Assembly: GCA_947589665.1 (NCBI GenBank)
Contig: CANQBJ010000003.1
Coordinates: forward strand, 1 to 64,000
Direction: 5' to 3'
From: an uncultured Clostridia bacterium
Lineage (GTDB): Bacteria; Bacillota; Clostridia; Lachnospirales; CAG-274
Length of the DNA stretch: 64,000 bases
The translations under genes and the position numbers were made by a program. The number at the start of each line of letters is the position of its first letter. Position 1 is the first letter of the stretch. This document shows, in pieces, positions 35,607 to 45,669 of this stretch. Below the pieces are notes generated by a model. The model was not told the DNA's origin and ran no database searches. It saw nothing but the letters and a program-made list of their open reading frames with translations.

Positions 35607-36081
35607 TTTCATCCTCCTCAAAATATTCCTTCAAAAGTTTTCTTGCTCTGTGGAGTTGTGTTTTGACTGCTGACTTGCTTTTGTTCAGTGTTTTTGCAAT
35701 TTCCTCAATACTCATATCCTCATAGTAAAAAAGATGTATTACCGTTCGGTATTTTGGCGGCAGCTTTTCAAGCTTGTAATAAAGCTCTTTTTCCTCCTTT
35801 ATTTCTATGGTGTCATATTGCAGTACTTCTCTGTCCGAAAATATTACTTTTTTAAACCATGCGCTTCTGACAAAGCTTTTGGAGTTATTTATCGCCGCTC
35901 TTATTATGTAGGCTCTTTCATGATTTTCATCTTTAAATACGGCTTGCCGCTTGTAAAGCTTTAAGCATACGTTCTGCAGAATATCATCGGCATCATATTT
36001 GTTTTTAGCATAGTAATAGGCTATGTTGTAAATGGTAGTGCCGTATTTTTCAAGTATTCTCTCTATGTCCATTTCAGACAC
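35599..36081 (-). CDS. ECF-type RNA polymerase sigma factor
   Basis: 160 residues with sigma region 2 (ADDILQNVCLKLYK) and region 4 (YYEDMSIEEIAKTLNKSKSAVKTQLHRARKLLKEYF). No region 3 and no extra domain. Start ATG at 36081 follows AAAGAGAGGTG. Partner of the membrane protein encoded right after it. Target promoters and signal unknown. Confidence 0.9.
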   Translation of the reverse strand: MSEMDIERILEKYGTTIYNIAYYYAKNKYDADDILQNVCLKLYKRQAVFKDENHERAYIIRAAINNSKSFVRSAWFKKVIFSDREVLQYDTIEIKEEKELYYKLEKLPPKYRTVIHLFYYEDMSIEEIAKTLNKSKSAVKTQLHRARKLLKEYFEEDENV

Positions 36082-36132
36082 CTCTCTTTTGTTCTCTTAC
36101 CCTATATACGCTTTAAAGTGTGGAAAGGTTAC

Positions 36133-36159
36133 AAAAAAAGAACTGCGTAGAGCAGCTCT
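36133..36159 (-). terminator. terminator of the DUF6062 operon
   Basis: On the minus strand AGAGCTGC-TCTAC-GCAGTTCT (one G-T pair) followed by seven T, directly after the stop of the 36163 gene. Confidence 0.75.
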
Positions 36160-36162
36160 TTT

Positions 36163-36648
36163 TTATTTTATATCGGGATCAAAATTATTATCCTTAAAAT
36201 ACTGTATTACCTTATGAGCATCGGCGCTGTTTTCCGCAGGCGCTATGCATATAAAGTCCTCTGTTTTAAGTATATAGCAGTTTCCTTTTTCCGAATAATC
36301 GAGGAAGCCGTGGCTTAGGTTGTTAGTATTGCCTATGTAGTAGAAAAAGGATATATGTGAGATATCGCCTGTGTCCTCTATCGGTATACTTGACTTATAC
36401 ATAGAATAATCTATATCATCAAATGAAAATAAGGTGTCTTCCTTTGAATATACCTTTATTTCCGGAATAAGATAATCCTGCTTTAAAAGGTAATTATGCC
36501 GTCTTGCATTTATAGAAAATGTGTATTGTCCCTCTTCGTTATACATTACCGCAGGCATATCCGCCTGTATACGATGAGGGATCGGTATAAAATACAAGGC
36601 TATTAATATAATTACTGTAAAAATTATAACGTATTTTATTCTTCCCAT
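36163..36648 (-). CDS. membrane-anchored protein of unknown function
   Basis: 161 residues: a short basic start, one transmembrane helix (about 5-23) and an extracellular domain. ATG follows AAGGAG. Third gene of a minus-strand operon with the two genes upstream (10 bp gap). No domain recognised. Confidence 0.7.
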   Translation of the reverse strand: MGRIKYVIIFTVIILIALYFIPIPHRIQADMPAVMYNEEGQYTFSINARRHNYLLKQDYLIPEIKVYSKEDTLFSFDDIDYSMYKSSIPIEDTGDISHISFFYYIGNTNNLSHGFLDYSEKGNCYILKTEDFICIAPAENSADAHKVIQYFKDNNFDPDIK

Positions 36649-36658
36649 AGTTTTCTCC

Positions 36659-37306
36659 TTATTCGCTCATGAGAATATCAAAGGTCTTTACAGTGCTTTC
36701 CTTATACTCCTCTGGCATTATCACAAATCCGATATAGCTTTCATTATCCTGATAGAGATTATATTTTTTAAGAAATGCCGAATTTGACAGCTTAACGGCA
36801 AGAGGTTCCATTTCGCCTGATTCCGGGTCCTTTGCGTAATAAATAAGGCCCTTTTCATCAAGAGAGCTTATTTCATCTTCGGTAAGATAGTCTGTCAGAT
36901 TTTCATAATAGCCTGAGTTTATGAATATATCGGTATTTTCCTTATCAGCCATTATCAAATGGAACTGTGACGCATACAGATATGTATTGAATTTCTGATT
37001 AAGCTGTGCCTCGACCATTACATCCTTTTCATCCGAAAAAAAGCTTTCTATTTCGACCGTATATTTTCTGGGGTCAAGGGCAAGCAATGTATTCAGCTCC
37101 TCTGTGACTGCATCATCATCCGCCATGGACAAAAACTGTCCGTACATTGCTATACCGCAGTAATTATCGGGGTGGGGCTTTACGAACACTGTATATATTA
37201 TAGAAATTCCTGCTATTATAAGGAAGCATATCATAAATATCCTTAGCTTATAGTATATCCATATATGCTCCAGCTTACCTTTTAAGTCCAATTCACTGAA
37301 TGTCAT
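36659..37306 (-). CDS. membrane protein of unknown function with extracellular domain
   Basis: 215 residues. Cytoplasmic N-terminus (about 25), a transmembrane helix (about 27-46), then an extracellular domain of about 165 residues containing a DIFINSGYYENLTDYLTEDE segment. That stretch resembles the way extracellular solute-binding proteins read, but the fold cannot be assigned. ATG at 37306 follows GGAGG, one base after the stop of the DUF6062 gene, so translation is coupled. Confidence 0.7.
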   Translation of the reverse strand: MTFSELDLKGKLEHIWIYYKLRIFMICFLIIAGISIIYTVFVKPHPDNYCGIAMYGQFLSMADDDAVTEELNTLLALDPRKYTVEIESFFSDEKDVMVEAQLNQKFNTYLYASQFHLIMADKENTDIFINSGYYENLTDYLTEDEISSLDEKGLIYYAKDPESGEMEPLAVKLSNSAFLKKYNLYQDNESYIGFVIMPEEYKESTVKTFDILMSE

Positions 37307-37307
37307 A

Positions 37308-38036
37308 TTATTCCTCCACAAATTCGCCTGAAAGCTTTGTTATTGCTCTTACAAGAGAGTCCTTTGCAGTACCCCACGGGGCATCCTTGTAGTTGTGGTC
37401 AAACTTATTTACAAAGTGATCCACTTCGCCCTCAAGTCTTTTAAGATTTTCAAGCTGTACAGGTATTATAGTATCTATAAACTCGTCATAATCCTTGCCG
37501 CTCAGTCTTTTTTCTGCCTGTTCTATAAGCATTGAAAAGTGTTCAATGCAAAAGCCCTTTGAATTTTTTACCTTGTTTCGTATATCGTTGTCCTTTTTCC
37601 ACATAAAGAAAAAGGTATCAAAATATCTGTCAAAGTTGTTGTGTATTCTGTCACATACATAGCAGGAGCCAATAATTTTATTAAGGTATGGGCTTACCTC
37701 GTTTTCGCTCTTTGAGTTCTTGCCGAATAATCCTCTTTTTCCCTGTGACTTAAGCTTGTCGCAAAGGGCAGGCAGGTCTCTGTTTATTTTCTGCAAATGT
37801 GAGTGTATCATAAGAGCGACACCAAGTCTGTTCTGCTCTTTATACATCATATTAAAATGCTTTGCGCAAAATCCTGTTTTATCGGTTTCCGCTCTTATAT
37901 CGTCCTCCATATATGAGGCGCCAAGCATATAGTCTATAGCGTCTTTTTCAAGAGAGTGATACATATTGCAAAAAGGGCATTCTCCTCCTGCGTCAAAGCC
38001 TTCGTTTACGGGTATTGTATATATCTGTTCCTTCAT
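37308..38036 (-). CDS. DUF6062 family cysteine-rich protein
   Basis: 242 residues, soluble. Two copies of a CxxC...CxxH pattern (Cys20/Cys23 with Cys57/His60, then CYVC with CIEH near residues 120-165), so each half probably binds one metal, most likely zinc. ATG at 38036 follows GAGGTG; the GTG nine bases earlier is inside that site. First gene of a three-gene operon with two membrane proteins, divergent from ogg. Confidence 0.8.
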   Translation of the reverse strand: MKEQIYTIPVNEGFDAGGECPFCNMYHSLEKDAIDYMLGASYMEDDIRAETDKTGFCAKHFNMMYKEQNRLGVALMIHSHLQKINRDLPALCDKLKSQGKRGLFGKNSKSENEVSPYLNKIIGSCYVCDRIHNNFDRYFDTFFFMWKKDNDIRNKVKNSKGFCIEHFSMLIEQAEKRLSGKDYDEFIDTIIPVQLENLKRLEGEVDHFVNKFDHNYKDAPWGTAKDSLVRAITKLSGEFVEE

Positions 38037-38136
38037 TTTTATCACCTCATTAAAATTATATCATAAAATCCTGTTGCAAAAAAGTATATTTTTTGATATA
38101 TTAATTTTTAATGAAATTCAGAAAAGGAAGTTAAAA

Positions 38137-39015
38137 ATGACCTACAGAGAAAATGACAAAACCGTTATACTTGAAAATGTTAAAAATTTCAATATAGAGC
38201 AAATACTGGAGTGTGGACAGTGTTTTCGCTTTGAAAAGCTTAATTCAATGCACTACAGAATAATTGCCTCTGGCAGAGTGCTGTATATAAAGCAGGAAGG
38301 CTCTGCTGTTGCGCTTTATCCCTGTACTGCCGAGGATTATAAAAAAATATGGCATAATTACTTTGACTTGGACAGGGATTACGGTAAAATCATAGACAGA
38401 ATATCCACCGATGATATTATGAAGGCCGCCTGTAAATACGCCGACGGCATAAGGATACTGAACCAGCAGCCCTATGAATGCCTTTTAAGCTTTATCATAT
38501 CGCAGAATAACAACATACCCAGAATAAAAGGCATTATAGCGAGAATGTCGGAAGCTTATGGCACAAATTTGGGAGAGGGCTACGCTTTTCCCGAATTGGA
38601 GCAGCTGAATGCGGCAACGGAGGAGGATCTGTTTGCGCTGAGAATGGGTTTTCGAGCAAGGTACATAAGGGATTGCCTTGACAAGCTTGTAAATAAAGAG
38701 GTTGATCTGGCAAGTATAGATGAGCTTACTACAGATGAGCTTTTAAAGGAGCTGCTTAAAATAAAGGGAGTAGGGCAGAAGGTAGCAGACTGCGCCATGC
38801 TCTTTTCAATGGGCAGAAGAGAGGTATTTCCAACGGATGTGTGGATAAAGAGAGTTATGGAGCATCTGTATTTCAACGGGAATGAAACGGATATAAAGAC
38901 TATACATTCCTTTGCAAAGGAAAAATGGGGAGAATATGCAGGCTACGCGCAGCAGTATTTATTTTACTATGCGCGAACCTTAAAAATAGGTACAGACAAG
39001 GAGAAAGCAAAATGA
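38137..39015 (+). CDS. ogg: 8-oxoguanine DNA glycosylase (OGG1 type)
   Basis: Removes 8-oxoguanine from DNA by a bifunctional glycosylase/lyase reaction. 292 residues: N-terminal OGG-N domain (1-100, with the GQCFRF motif), then the helix-hairpin-helix GPD domain LKIKGVGQKVADC with catalytic Lys215 and activating Asp234 in FPTDVW. ATG at 38137 follows AAAGGAAG; a longer frame upstream overlaps the divergent gene and is not real. It overlaps the next gene by 4 bp (ATGA). Confidence 0.92.
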   Translation: MTYRENDKTVILENVKNFNIEQILECGQCFRFEKLNSMHYRIIASGRVLYIKQEGSAVALYPCTAEDYKKIWHNYFDLDRDYGKIIDRISTDDIMKAACKYADGIRILNQQPYECLLSFIISQNNNIPRIKGIIARMSEAYGTNLGEGYAFPELEQLNAATEEDLFALRMGFRARYIRDCLDKLVNKEVDLASIDELTTDELLKELLKIKGVGQKVADCAMLFSMGRREVFPTDVWIKRVMEHLYFNGNETDIKTIHSFAKEKWGEYAGYAQQYLFYYARTLKIGTDKEKAK

Positions 39016-39713
39016 CAGGTACGATAGTAAACGTAATTGCAATAATAGCTGGTACTATATTGGGACTTATAATAAAGGGACGTTTTGACGAAAAATTACA
39101 GGAGATAACAACTCAGGCAACAGGCTTAGCCGTTATTTTTGTAGGCTTATCGGGAGCCTTACAGAGAATGCTGAACGAGCCCTGCAATTCTGTACTCTTT
39201 GTGATAAGCCTTGTAATAGGCGGACTTGTGGGAACTCTTATAAACATAGAGGGTAAAATGAAAAGCATAGGCGATTGGATAGAAAGCAGATGTAAGGGCG
39301 GCGAGGGCTCAGTATCAAAGAGCTTTGTAGCCGCAAGTATACTTTACTGCACAGGAACTATGGCAATAATAGGCTCTATTGACAGCGGCATATACGGTAA
39401 TTATACGATACTTTTTACCAAAAGCGTGCTGGACGGCGTATATGCCATTATATTTGCCTCTACTATGGGCTATGGTGTTATTTTCTCGGCTATCTCTGTG
39501 TTGATATATCAGGGCGCTATAACCATACTTGCAGGCTTTGTGGAGCCTTATCTCACAGGAGATATTATGAGGGAAATATCTGTAGTAGGCGGCATACTTA
39601 TTACTGCTCTTGGTATTGATATGCTGGGTATGAGGAAATTAAATGTAGCAAACCTGCTGCCCGCAGTTGTAGTACCTGTTATATATTACGGAGTTTATTA
39701 TATAATAAATTAG
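39012..39713 (+). CDS. DUF554 family membrane protein
   Basis: 233 residues, about six or seven membrane helices, Gly-rich. Starts MTGTIVNVIAIIAGTILGLII and includes CTGTMAIIGSIDSGI and LIYQGAI, the DUF554 (YdfK-like) signature. Possibly a transporter, but no substrate is known. Start overlaps the glycosylase stop by 4 bp. Confidence 0.85.
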   Translation: MTGTIVNVIAIIAGTILGLIIKGRFDEKLQEITTQATGLAVIFVGLSGALQRMLNEPCNSVLFVISLVIGGLVGTLINIEGKMKSIGDWIESRCKGGEGSVSKSFVAASILYCTGTMAIIGSIDSGIYGNYTILFTKSVLDGVYAIIFASTMGYGVIFSAISVLIYQGAITILAGFVEPYLTGDIMREISVVGGILITALGIDMLGMRKLNVANLLPAVVVPVIYYGVYYIIN

Positions 39714-39760
39714 GATATACTATTATATGGAAACTTTGTAAAAAATTTTATTAAATTATA

Positions 39761-39827
39761 TTGACAAAGTTTAACTGCTGTGGTATATTATGTTTATGGG
39801 TTAGCACTCAACCAATCAGAGTGCTAA
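39761..39827 (+). promoter_or_regulatory. groESL promoter with CIRCE element
   Basis: TTGACA (39761-39766), 17 bp, TATATT (39784-39789). A perfect CIRCE, TTAGCACTC-N9-GAGTGCTAA, is at 39801-39827, just downstream of the start site. It is the target of the HrcA repressor, so the operon is heat-induced; hrcA itself is not in this window. Confidence 0.97.
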
Positions 39828-39864
39828 CAAGATAAATGTTGTATTTTAAAGGAGGATATGTAAT

Positions 39865-40149
39865 ATGAGTTTAAGACCATTAGGTGACAGAGTTGTTTTA
39901 AAGCAGTTAGAGGCTGAAGAGACTACGGCAGGAGGTATAATACTTACTTCTCAGTCTAAGGAAAAGCCCCAGGAGGCAGAGGTAATTGCTGTCGGTCCAG
40001 GCGCCGTTGTTGACGGAAAGCTTGTTCCCATGGATGTAAAGGCAGGAGATAAGGTCGTATATTCCAAGTATGCAGGCACTGAGGTCAAGAATGACGGAGA
40101 GGAATATATAATAGTAAAGCAGGGCGACATTCTCGCTGTTGTGGAATAA
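39865..40149 (+). CDS. groES: co-chaperonin GroES
   Basis: 94 residues, normal length. LRPLGDRVVLKQLEAEE start, GGIILTSQSKEKPQ mobile loop, GDKVVYSKYAGTEV, and the C-terminal DILAVVE. ATG follows AAAGGAGG. Heptameric lid of GroEL; first gene of the CIRCE-regulated operon. Confidence 0.98.
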   Translation: MSLRPLGDRVVLKQLEAEETTAGGIILTSQSKEKPQEAEVIAVGPGAVVDGKLVPMDVKAGDKVVYSKYAGTEVKNDGEEYIIVKQGDILAVVE

Positions 40150-40172
40150 TAAGAGTTTAACGGAGGTAATGA

Positions 40173-41795
<1,623 letters not shown>

Positions 41796-41816
41796 TCCAT
41801 AAATTAAACAGTATGA

Positions 41817-41841
41817 GGGAGCAGCGTGCTGCTCCCTTTTT
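41817..41841 (+). terminator. terminator of groESL
   Basis: GGGAGCAGC-GT-GCTGCTCCC followed by five T. Confidence 0.9.
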
Positions 41842-41858
41842 ACAATAAGGAGATCAAT

Positions 41859-43070
41859 ATGAAAAATATACTTGAAGAAGCATTACACAATAAGGAAAAA
41901 TTAATTGAATACAGACGCTATCTCCATTCAAATCCCGAGGTGCGTTTTGACCTTAAAAACACAAAGGCTTATGTAAAGGAAAAGCTTAGTGAAATGGGTT
42001 ATGAGCCAAAGGACTGCGGACAATCGGGCGTTGTTGCCTTAGTCGGCAGCAAGGGTAAGACCTTTATGCTCAGGGCAGATATGGACGCTTTGCCTGTAAA
42101 AGAAGAGGCGGATGTAGATTTTAAGTCTACAAACGGCAATATGCACGGCTGTGGACATGATATGCATACCGCTATGCTTTTAGGCGCAGCTAAAATACTT
42201 AAGGAACACGAAAACGAGTTAAAGGGCAGGGTAAAGCTTATGTTTCAGCCTGCTGAAGAAACCTTTGAGGGTTCTGCCGATATGGTAAAGGACGGACTTC
42301 TTGAAGACCCGAAGGTAGACGGTGCGCTTATGATACACGTTATGGCAGGTATGCCCTTTACATCAGGAACTGCTGTAATATCCTCACCGGGAGTAAGCGC
42401 TCCCGCTGCCGATTATTTTGAAATAAGAATACAGGGAAAGGGCTGTCACGGTTCAATGCCCAATATGGGCATAGACCCTGTAAATATAGCCGCTCATATA
42501 ATTTTGGCATTACAGGAAATAAATTCAAGAGAACTGGCGCTTAATGATTCGGCTGCTCTTACAATAGGCAAAATAAACGGAGGCACAGCCTCAAATGTCA
42601 TTCCCGACAGTGTTGTTATGGGAGGTACCATAAGGACCTATGATGAGGGTATAAGAGCGTTTATAAAGAAAAGGATATCCGAAATAGTCGAGGGAACGGC
42701 AAAAAGCTTCAGAGGAAATGCTGAGGTTGAATATACCAGCGGCTGTCCTACCCTTGTAAATGACAAAGCATTGTCAGAGCTTACGGAAAAATACACAAGG
42801 GAGATACTGGGAAATGAAAAGACATTTACCGTTGCGCAGCTTAATGCCATGAGCGGCAACGGTATGAAGGGTACCTCAGGCTCTGAGGATTTTGCCTATA
42901 TAAGCCAGAGAGTACCTTCAATTATGATAGCCTTGGCTGCGGGAGAAGCGGAAAAGGGCTATATATACGGACAGCATCATCCCAAGGTAAGGTTTGATGA
43001 GGATGCTTTGCCTTACGGCAGCGCAATATATGCATATAATGCAATGAGATGGCTTGAAGAAAATCAATAA
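41859..43070 (+). CDS. M20D family amidohydrolase/peptidase
   Basis: 403 residues. Metal motifs MHGCGHDMHTAM (Cys/His ligands) and AEETFEGS (catalytic Glu and ligand), dimerisation domain with GCHGSMPNMGIDPV, and the C-terminal SEDFAYISQRVPS. This is the M20D group (hippurate hydrolase, IAA-amino acid hydrolase, N-acetyl-diaminopimelate deacetylase). Substrate cannot be told from sequence. ATG at 41859 follows AAGGAG; a longer start upstream would overlap the terminator. Ends one base before the convergent amidotransferase gene. Confidence 0.88.
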   Translation: MKNILEEALHNKEKLIEYRRYLHSNPEVRFDLKNTKAYVKEKLSEMGYEPKDCGQSGVVALVGSKGKTFMLRADMDALPVKEEADVDFKSTNGNMHGCGHDMHTAMLLGAAKILKEHENELKGRVKLMFQPAEETFEGSADMVKDGLLEDPKVDGALMIHVMAGMPFTSGTAVISSPGVSAPAADYFEIRIQGKGCHGSMPNMGIDPVNIAAHIILALQEINSRELALNDSAALTIGKINGGTASNVIPDSVVMGGTIRTYDEGIRAFIKKRISEIVEGTAKSFRGNAEVEYTSGCPTLVNDKALSELTEKYTREILGNEKTFTVAQLNAMSGNGMKGTSGSEDFAYISQRVPSIMIALAAGEAEKGYIYGQHHPKVRFDEDALPYGSAIYAYNAMRWLEENQ

Positions 43071-43769
43071 TTATCTGCAGGCGTCCACAAAGGTCTGTAT
43101 TATATGAAGCTGATCCGAATCTGTTCTCCAGGACAATTCGGGATGCCATTGAACTGCCTGTATAAATTTTTTATCGGGACAGTATATTGCCTCAATAAGC
43201 CCGTCATCGGCATATGCCATAGGCTTTACTTTGTCAGAAAGCTTTTTTATGCCTTGATGATGATAGCTGTTTACACCGATATTATCCTTTTTGACAGTAT
43301 GGTATAAGGGAGTATTCTTTAATATCCTTACATTATGCTGTACTCTGTCATAGGGCGGTGTCATTTTATGCTCTAAATCTGTTTTCATCTGCTCCGGTAT
43401 ATGCTGATACAGAGTGCCGCCCAGCACTGCATTTATAAGCTGAATACCCCTGCATATACCGAAAACGGGAATATCGGCATTATATGCCTTTAAGAGCAGT
43501 GCTTTTTCAAGATTGTCCTTTTCGTTGTTAGGAACACCGCAATAGGGCATAGCCTTTTCATTATACATTGCAGGGTCCACATCATGACCTCCCGTAAACA
43601 GAAAGCCGTCGCACAGGGAAGATATTTCATCGGTGCAGCTGCTGTCAAAGGGCAGTATTACAGGCAGAGCATTACAGGCTGTAAGCACGTCCATATATCC
43701 CGGCAGCATCCATATGCTTTCTTTTTCTTCATCGTAAAGGGGAGTTACCCCTATAATTGGTTTTTTCAT
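43071..43769 (-). CDS. class I glutamine amidotransferase, PuuD-like gamma-glutamyl hydrolase
   Basis: 232 residues, single GATase1 domain. Nucleophile Cys106 in FGICRGIQLINAVLGG and the catalytic His/Glu in QWHPEL near the C-terminus. Family of gamma-glutamyl-gamma-aminobutyrate hydrolases (PuuD, peptidase C26). ATG follows AAGGAGG. It ends immediately at the M20 gene stop. In vivo substrate unknown. Confidence 0.87.
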   Translation of the reverse strand: MKKPIIGVTPLYDEEKESIWMLPGYMDVLTACNALPVILPFDSSCTDEISSLCDGFLFTGGHDVDPAMYNEKAMPYCGVPNNEKDNLEKALLLKAYNADIPVFGICRGIQLINAVLGGTLYQHIPEQMKTDLEHKMTPPYDRVQHNVRILKNTPLYHTVKKDNIGVNSYHHQGIKKLSDKVKPMAYADDGLIEAIYCPDKKFIQAVQWHPELSWRTDSDQLHIIQTFVDACR

Positions 43770-43780
43770 ATTTCCTCCTT

Positions 43781-43828
43781 AAAAAAACAGGATATTACAC
43801 CTGAACACGTCCTTGTGTAATATCCTGT
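43781..43828 (-). terminator. terminator of the CBS-ACT gene
   Basis: 14-bp perfect arms (ACAGGATATTACAC and its complement, 43787-43800 and 43815-43828), then seven T on the minus strand, ending against the GATase ribosome site. Confidence 0.88.
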
Positions 43829-43838
43829 AATATGTATA

Positions 43839-44480
43839 TCAATTGATTTTCTTGACGGATTCTACCGTATATCCCTTTGCAATAAGCTCTTCAATAGCCT
43901 TGTCAACATCAAAGGAACGAACCTTTACTATCATTTCAAGAGTACCGTTTTCATTAATATTGCTTATATTTCTTATATCGATATCAAGGTCTGCAAACAC
44001 CTGTGTGATCTCTGCAAATACACCTGTTCTGTCTGCGGCGGAAATAGCGATCCTCGTACCCTTTGATTTAACTCCCATTATGTCTATGAAAGCTCTGAAT
44101 ATATCTGTACGGGTGATTATGCCTACAAGATAATCTCCTTCCACAACGGGAAGAGAACTGATCCTGTTTTCCTTCATTATAAGAGCGGCATCTTCCAGAA
44201 GGGCGTCCTTTTCTATTTTGAATATGCCTGTTTTCATAATGTCTTTAACCTTAGTCTTGCTTAAGAGATAATTTATCTCATAAACGCTTAAGGATGTTGC
44301 GCTTGAGGGATTGACCTCAGCAAGCAGCTTTTCTGTAACAAGGCCAATTAGCTTGTTGTCACTGTCCACTACGGGTATCTGTGAATAACGTCCTTCAGTC
44401 ATTATCTGATATGCCTTTGAAACGGAATAGTCAGGTGAAACCGTAACGGGACGTCTTGTCATTCTCTGATGTACATACAT
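43839..44480 (-). CDS. CBS-pair and ACT domain protein (AcuB-like)
   Basis: 213 residues. Two CBS motifs (about 7-60 and 80-135) followed by a C-terminal ACT domain (GTRIAISAADRTGVFAEITQVFADLDIDIRNI). CBS pairs bind adenosyl nucleotides and ACT binds amino acids, so a regulatory sensor is likely; AcuB is the closest known arrangement. Start chosen at the second ATG (44480) because GGGAGGT touches the first. Confidence 0.85.
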   Translation of the reverse strand: MYVHQRMTRRPVTVSPDYSVSKAYQIMTEGRYSQIPVVDSDNKLIGLVTEKLLAEVNPSSATSLSVYEINYLLSKTKVKDIMKTGIFKIEKDALLEDAALIMKENRISSLPVVEGDYLVGIITRTDIFRAFIDIMGVKSKGTRIAISAADRTGVFAEITQVFADLDIDIRNISNINENGTLEMIVKVRSFDVDKAIEELIAKGYTVESVKKIN

Positions 44481-44608
44481 AAACATACCTCCCTATATTA
44501 TCTTTTTTTTATTTTAGCATATTTATTGCAAAAATTGAAGTATAATAATAAAAAAATTTAAAAAATTTAATAATACTGCACAAATCGTTTTACAGGAAAT
44601 ATGTAATA

Positions 44609-45442
44609 TTAATTTTGTAAAGTCCTTTTTTTGATAGGTATTCCCGTAAGTATATTTATAGTGCTGCTGAAAGCAGTTGCGTATATCTGGAAAATATCGC
44701 CTGAAATATAATATCCCTTTTCGGCAATATAGCCGTGGGCCTTAGAAAGATATTCGTTGAATATCCTGTTCATCTTCATATTACTGTATATGTCCTCCGA
44801 AGATATCTCTACTGCTCCGAAAAGACATTCTACAGAGGGATAATATTCAATATATTTATCTTCGGCTATCATATTTTCCATTCTGAATTTGTTTATGTCA
44901 ATTTCTTTTACAGTCCAGCCCGTATAGGGTATAAAGCTGCCTTTTTTAATATCCTCCAGACGGTATATACTTAAAAGCTGGACTTCGGGCGCCTCGTACA
45001 AGAAGAAATTCAGTGTTTTGAGCCTGTCCTCTTCTTTTAAAAGATTTTCTCCTACACTGTATACAACATATCTCATGGCAGGGCATTTCATAGTCATAAA
45101 GCTGTCTTTAAGTCTATTTACGTTTTCCATAAGCTGTATATTGTCTTTGAGCCAATGACGGAGCCTTGTAAGCCTTTCTATCTGCATATCCATTTCATCA
45201 AGCTTTTTTGTACATATACTCTGTATATCGTCGCTTTTCATCATATTCCTTATTTCATCATGAGAAAAGCCGCATTTCATGTAGAGCCTTACCATAGCCG
45301 CTTTGTTTATGTCGGGATATTCATACCACCTGTAGTTTGAAATATCCCTTTTAGGCTTTAAAAATCCACTTTGTTCATAGCGCCTTATAGTGTTTGTGGT
45401 AACTCCTAAAAGCTTTGCCAGATCATTTGTAAGATATCTCAT
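44609..45442 (-). CDS. MerR-family transcriptional regulator
   Basis: 277 residues. N-terminal MerR winged helix (LAKLLGVTTNTIRRYEQSGFLKPKRD, about 7-32; NKAAMVRLYMKCGFSHDEI), a coiled-coil dimer helix (about 75-110), and a C-terminal GyrI-like effector-binding region of about 150 residues. ATG follows AGGAG. Divergent from the pectinesterase gene 228 bp away and so a candidate regulator of it, though MerR genes often control other targets. Confidence 0.85.
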   Translation of the reverse strand: MRYLTNDLAKLLGVTTNTIRRYEQSGFLKPKRDISNYRWYEYPDINKAAMVRLYMKCGFSHDEIRNMMKSDDIQSICTKKLDEMDMQIERLTRLRHWLKDNIQLMENVNRLKDSFMTMKCPAMRYVVYSVGENLLKEEDRLKTLNFFLYEAPEVQLLSIYRLEDIKKGSFIPYTGWTVKEIDINKFRMENMIAEDKYIEYYPSVECLFGAVEISSEDIYSNMKMNRIFNEYLSKAHGYIAEKGYYISGDIFQIYATAFSSTINILTGIPIKKRTLQN

Positions 45443-45540
45443 AAAAAAACTCCTGTCTTTAAATTCTACAAAATAATTTTAACATATATTATGGAAAAAA
45501 TGTATGTTTTTTTGTAAAAAATATTATTAACCCTGACGCA

Positions 45541-45578
45541 ATGTCATAGTTGACATAAAGCTGTAATAAAGTTAAAAT
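45541..45578 (+). promoter_or_regulatory. pectinesterase promoter with palindrome
   Basis: TTGACA (45550-45555), 17 bp, TAAAAT (45573-45578). ATGTCA-TAGT-TGACAT (45541-45556) is a palindrome over the -35, a possible operator. The leader contains CAACAAG/CTTGTTG and CATACC/GGTATG pairs able to form a hairpin. Confidence 0.55.
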
Positions 45579-45669
45579 ATAATTATAATATAACGGTCAT
45601 ATACAACAAGAACATACCGAATTTATGGGCTTGTTGGTATGAAACAAAAAAATAAAGGAGGAATTTTTT

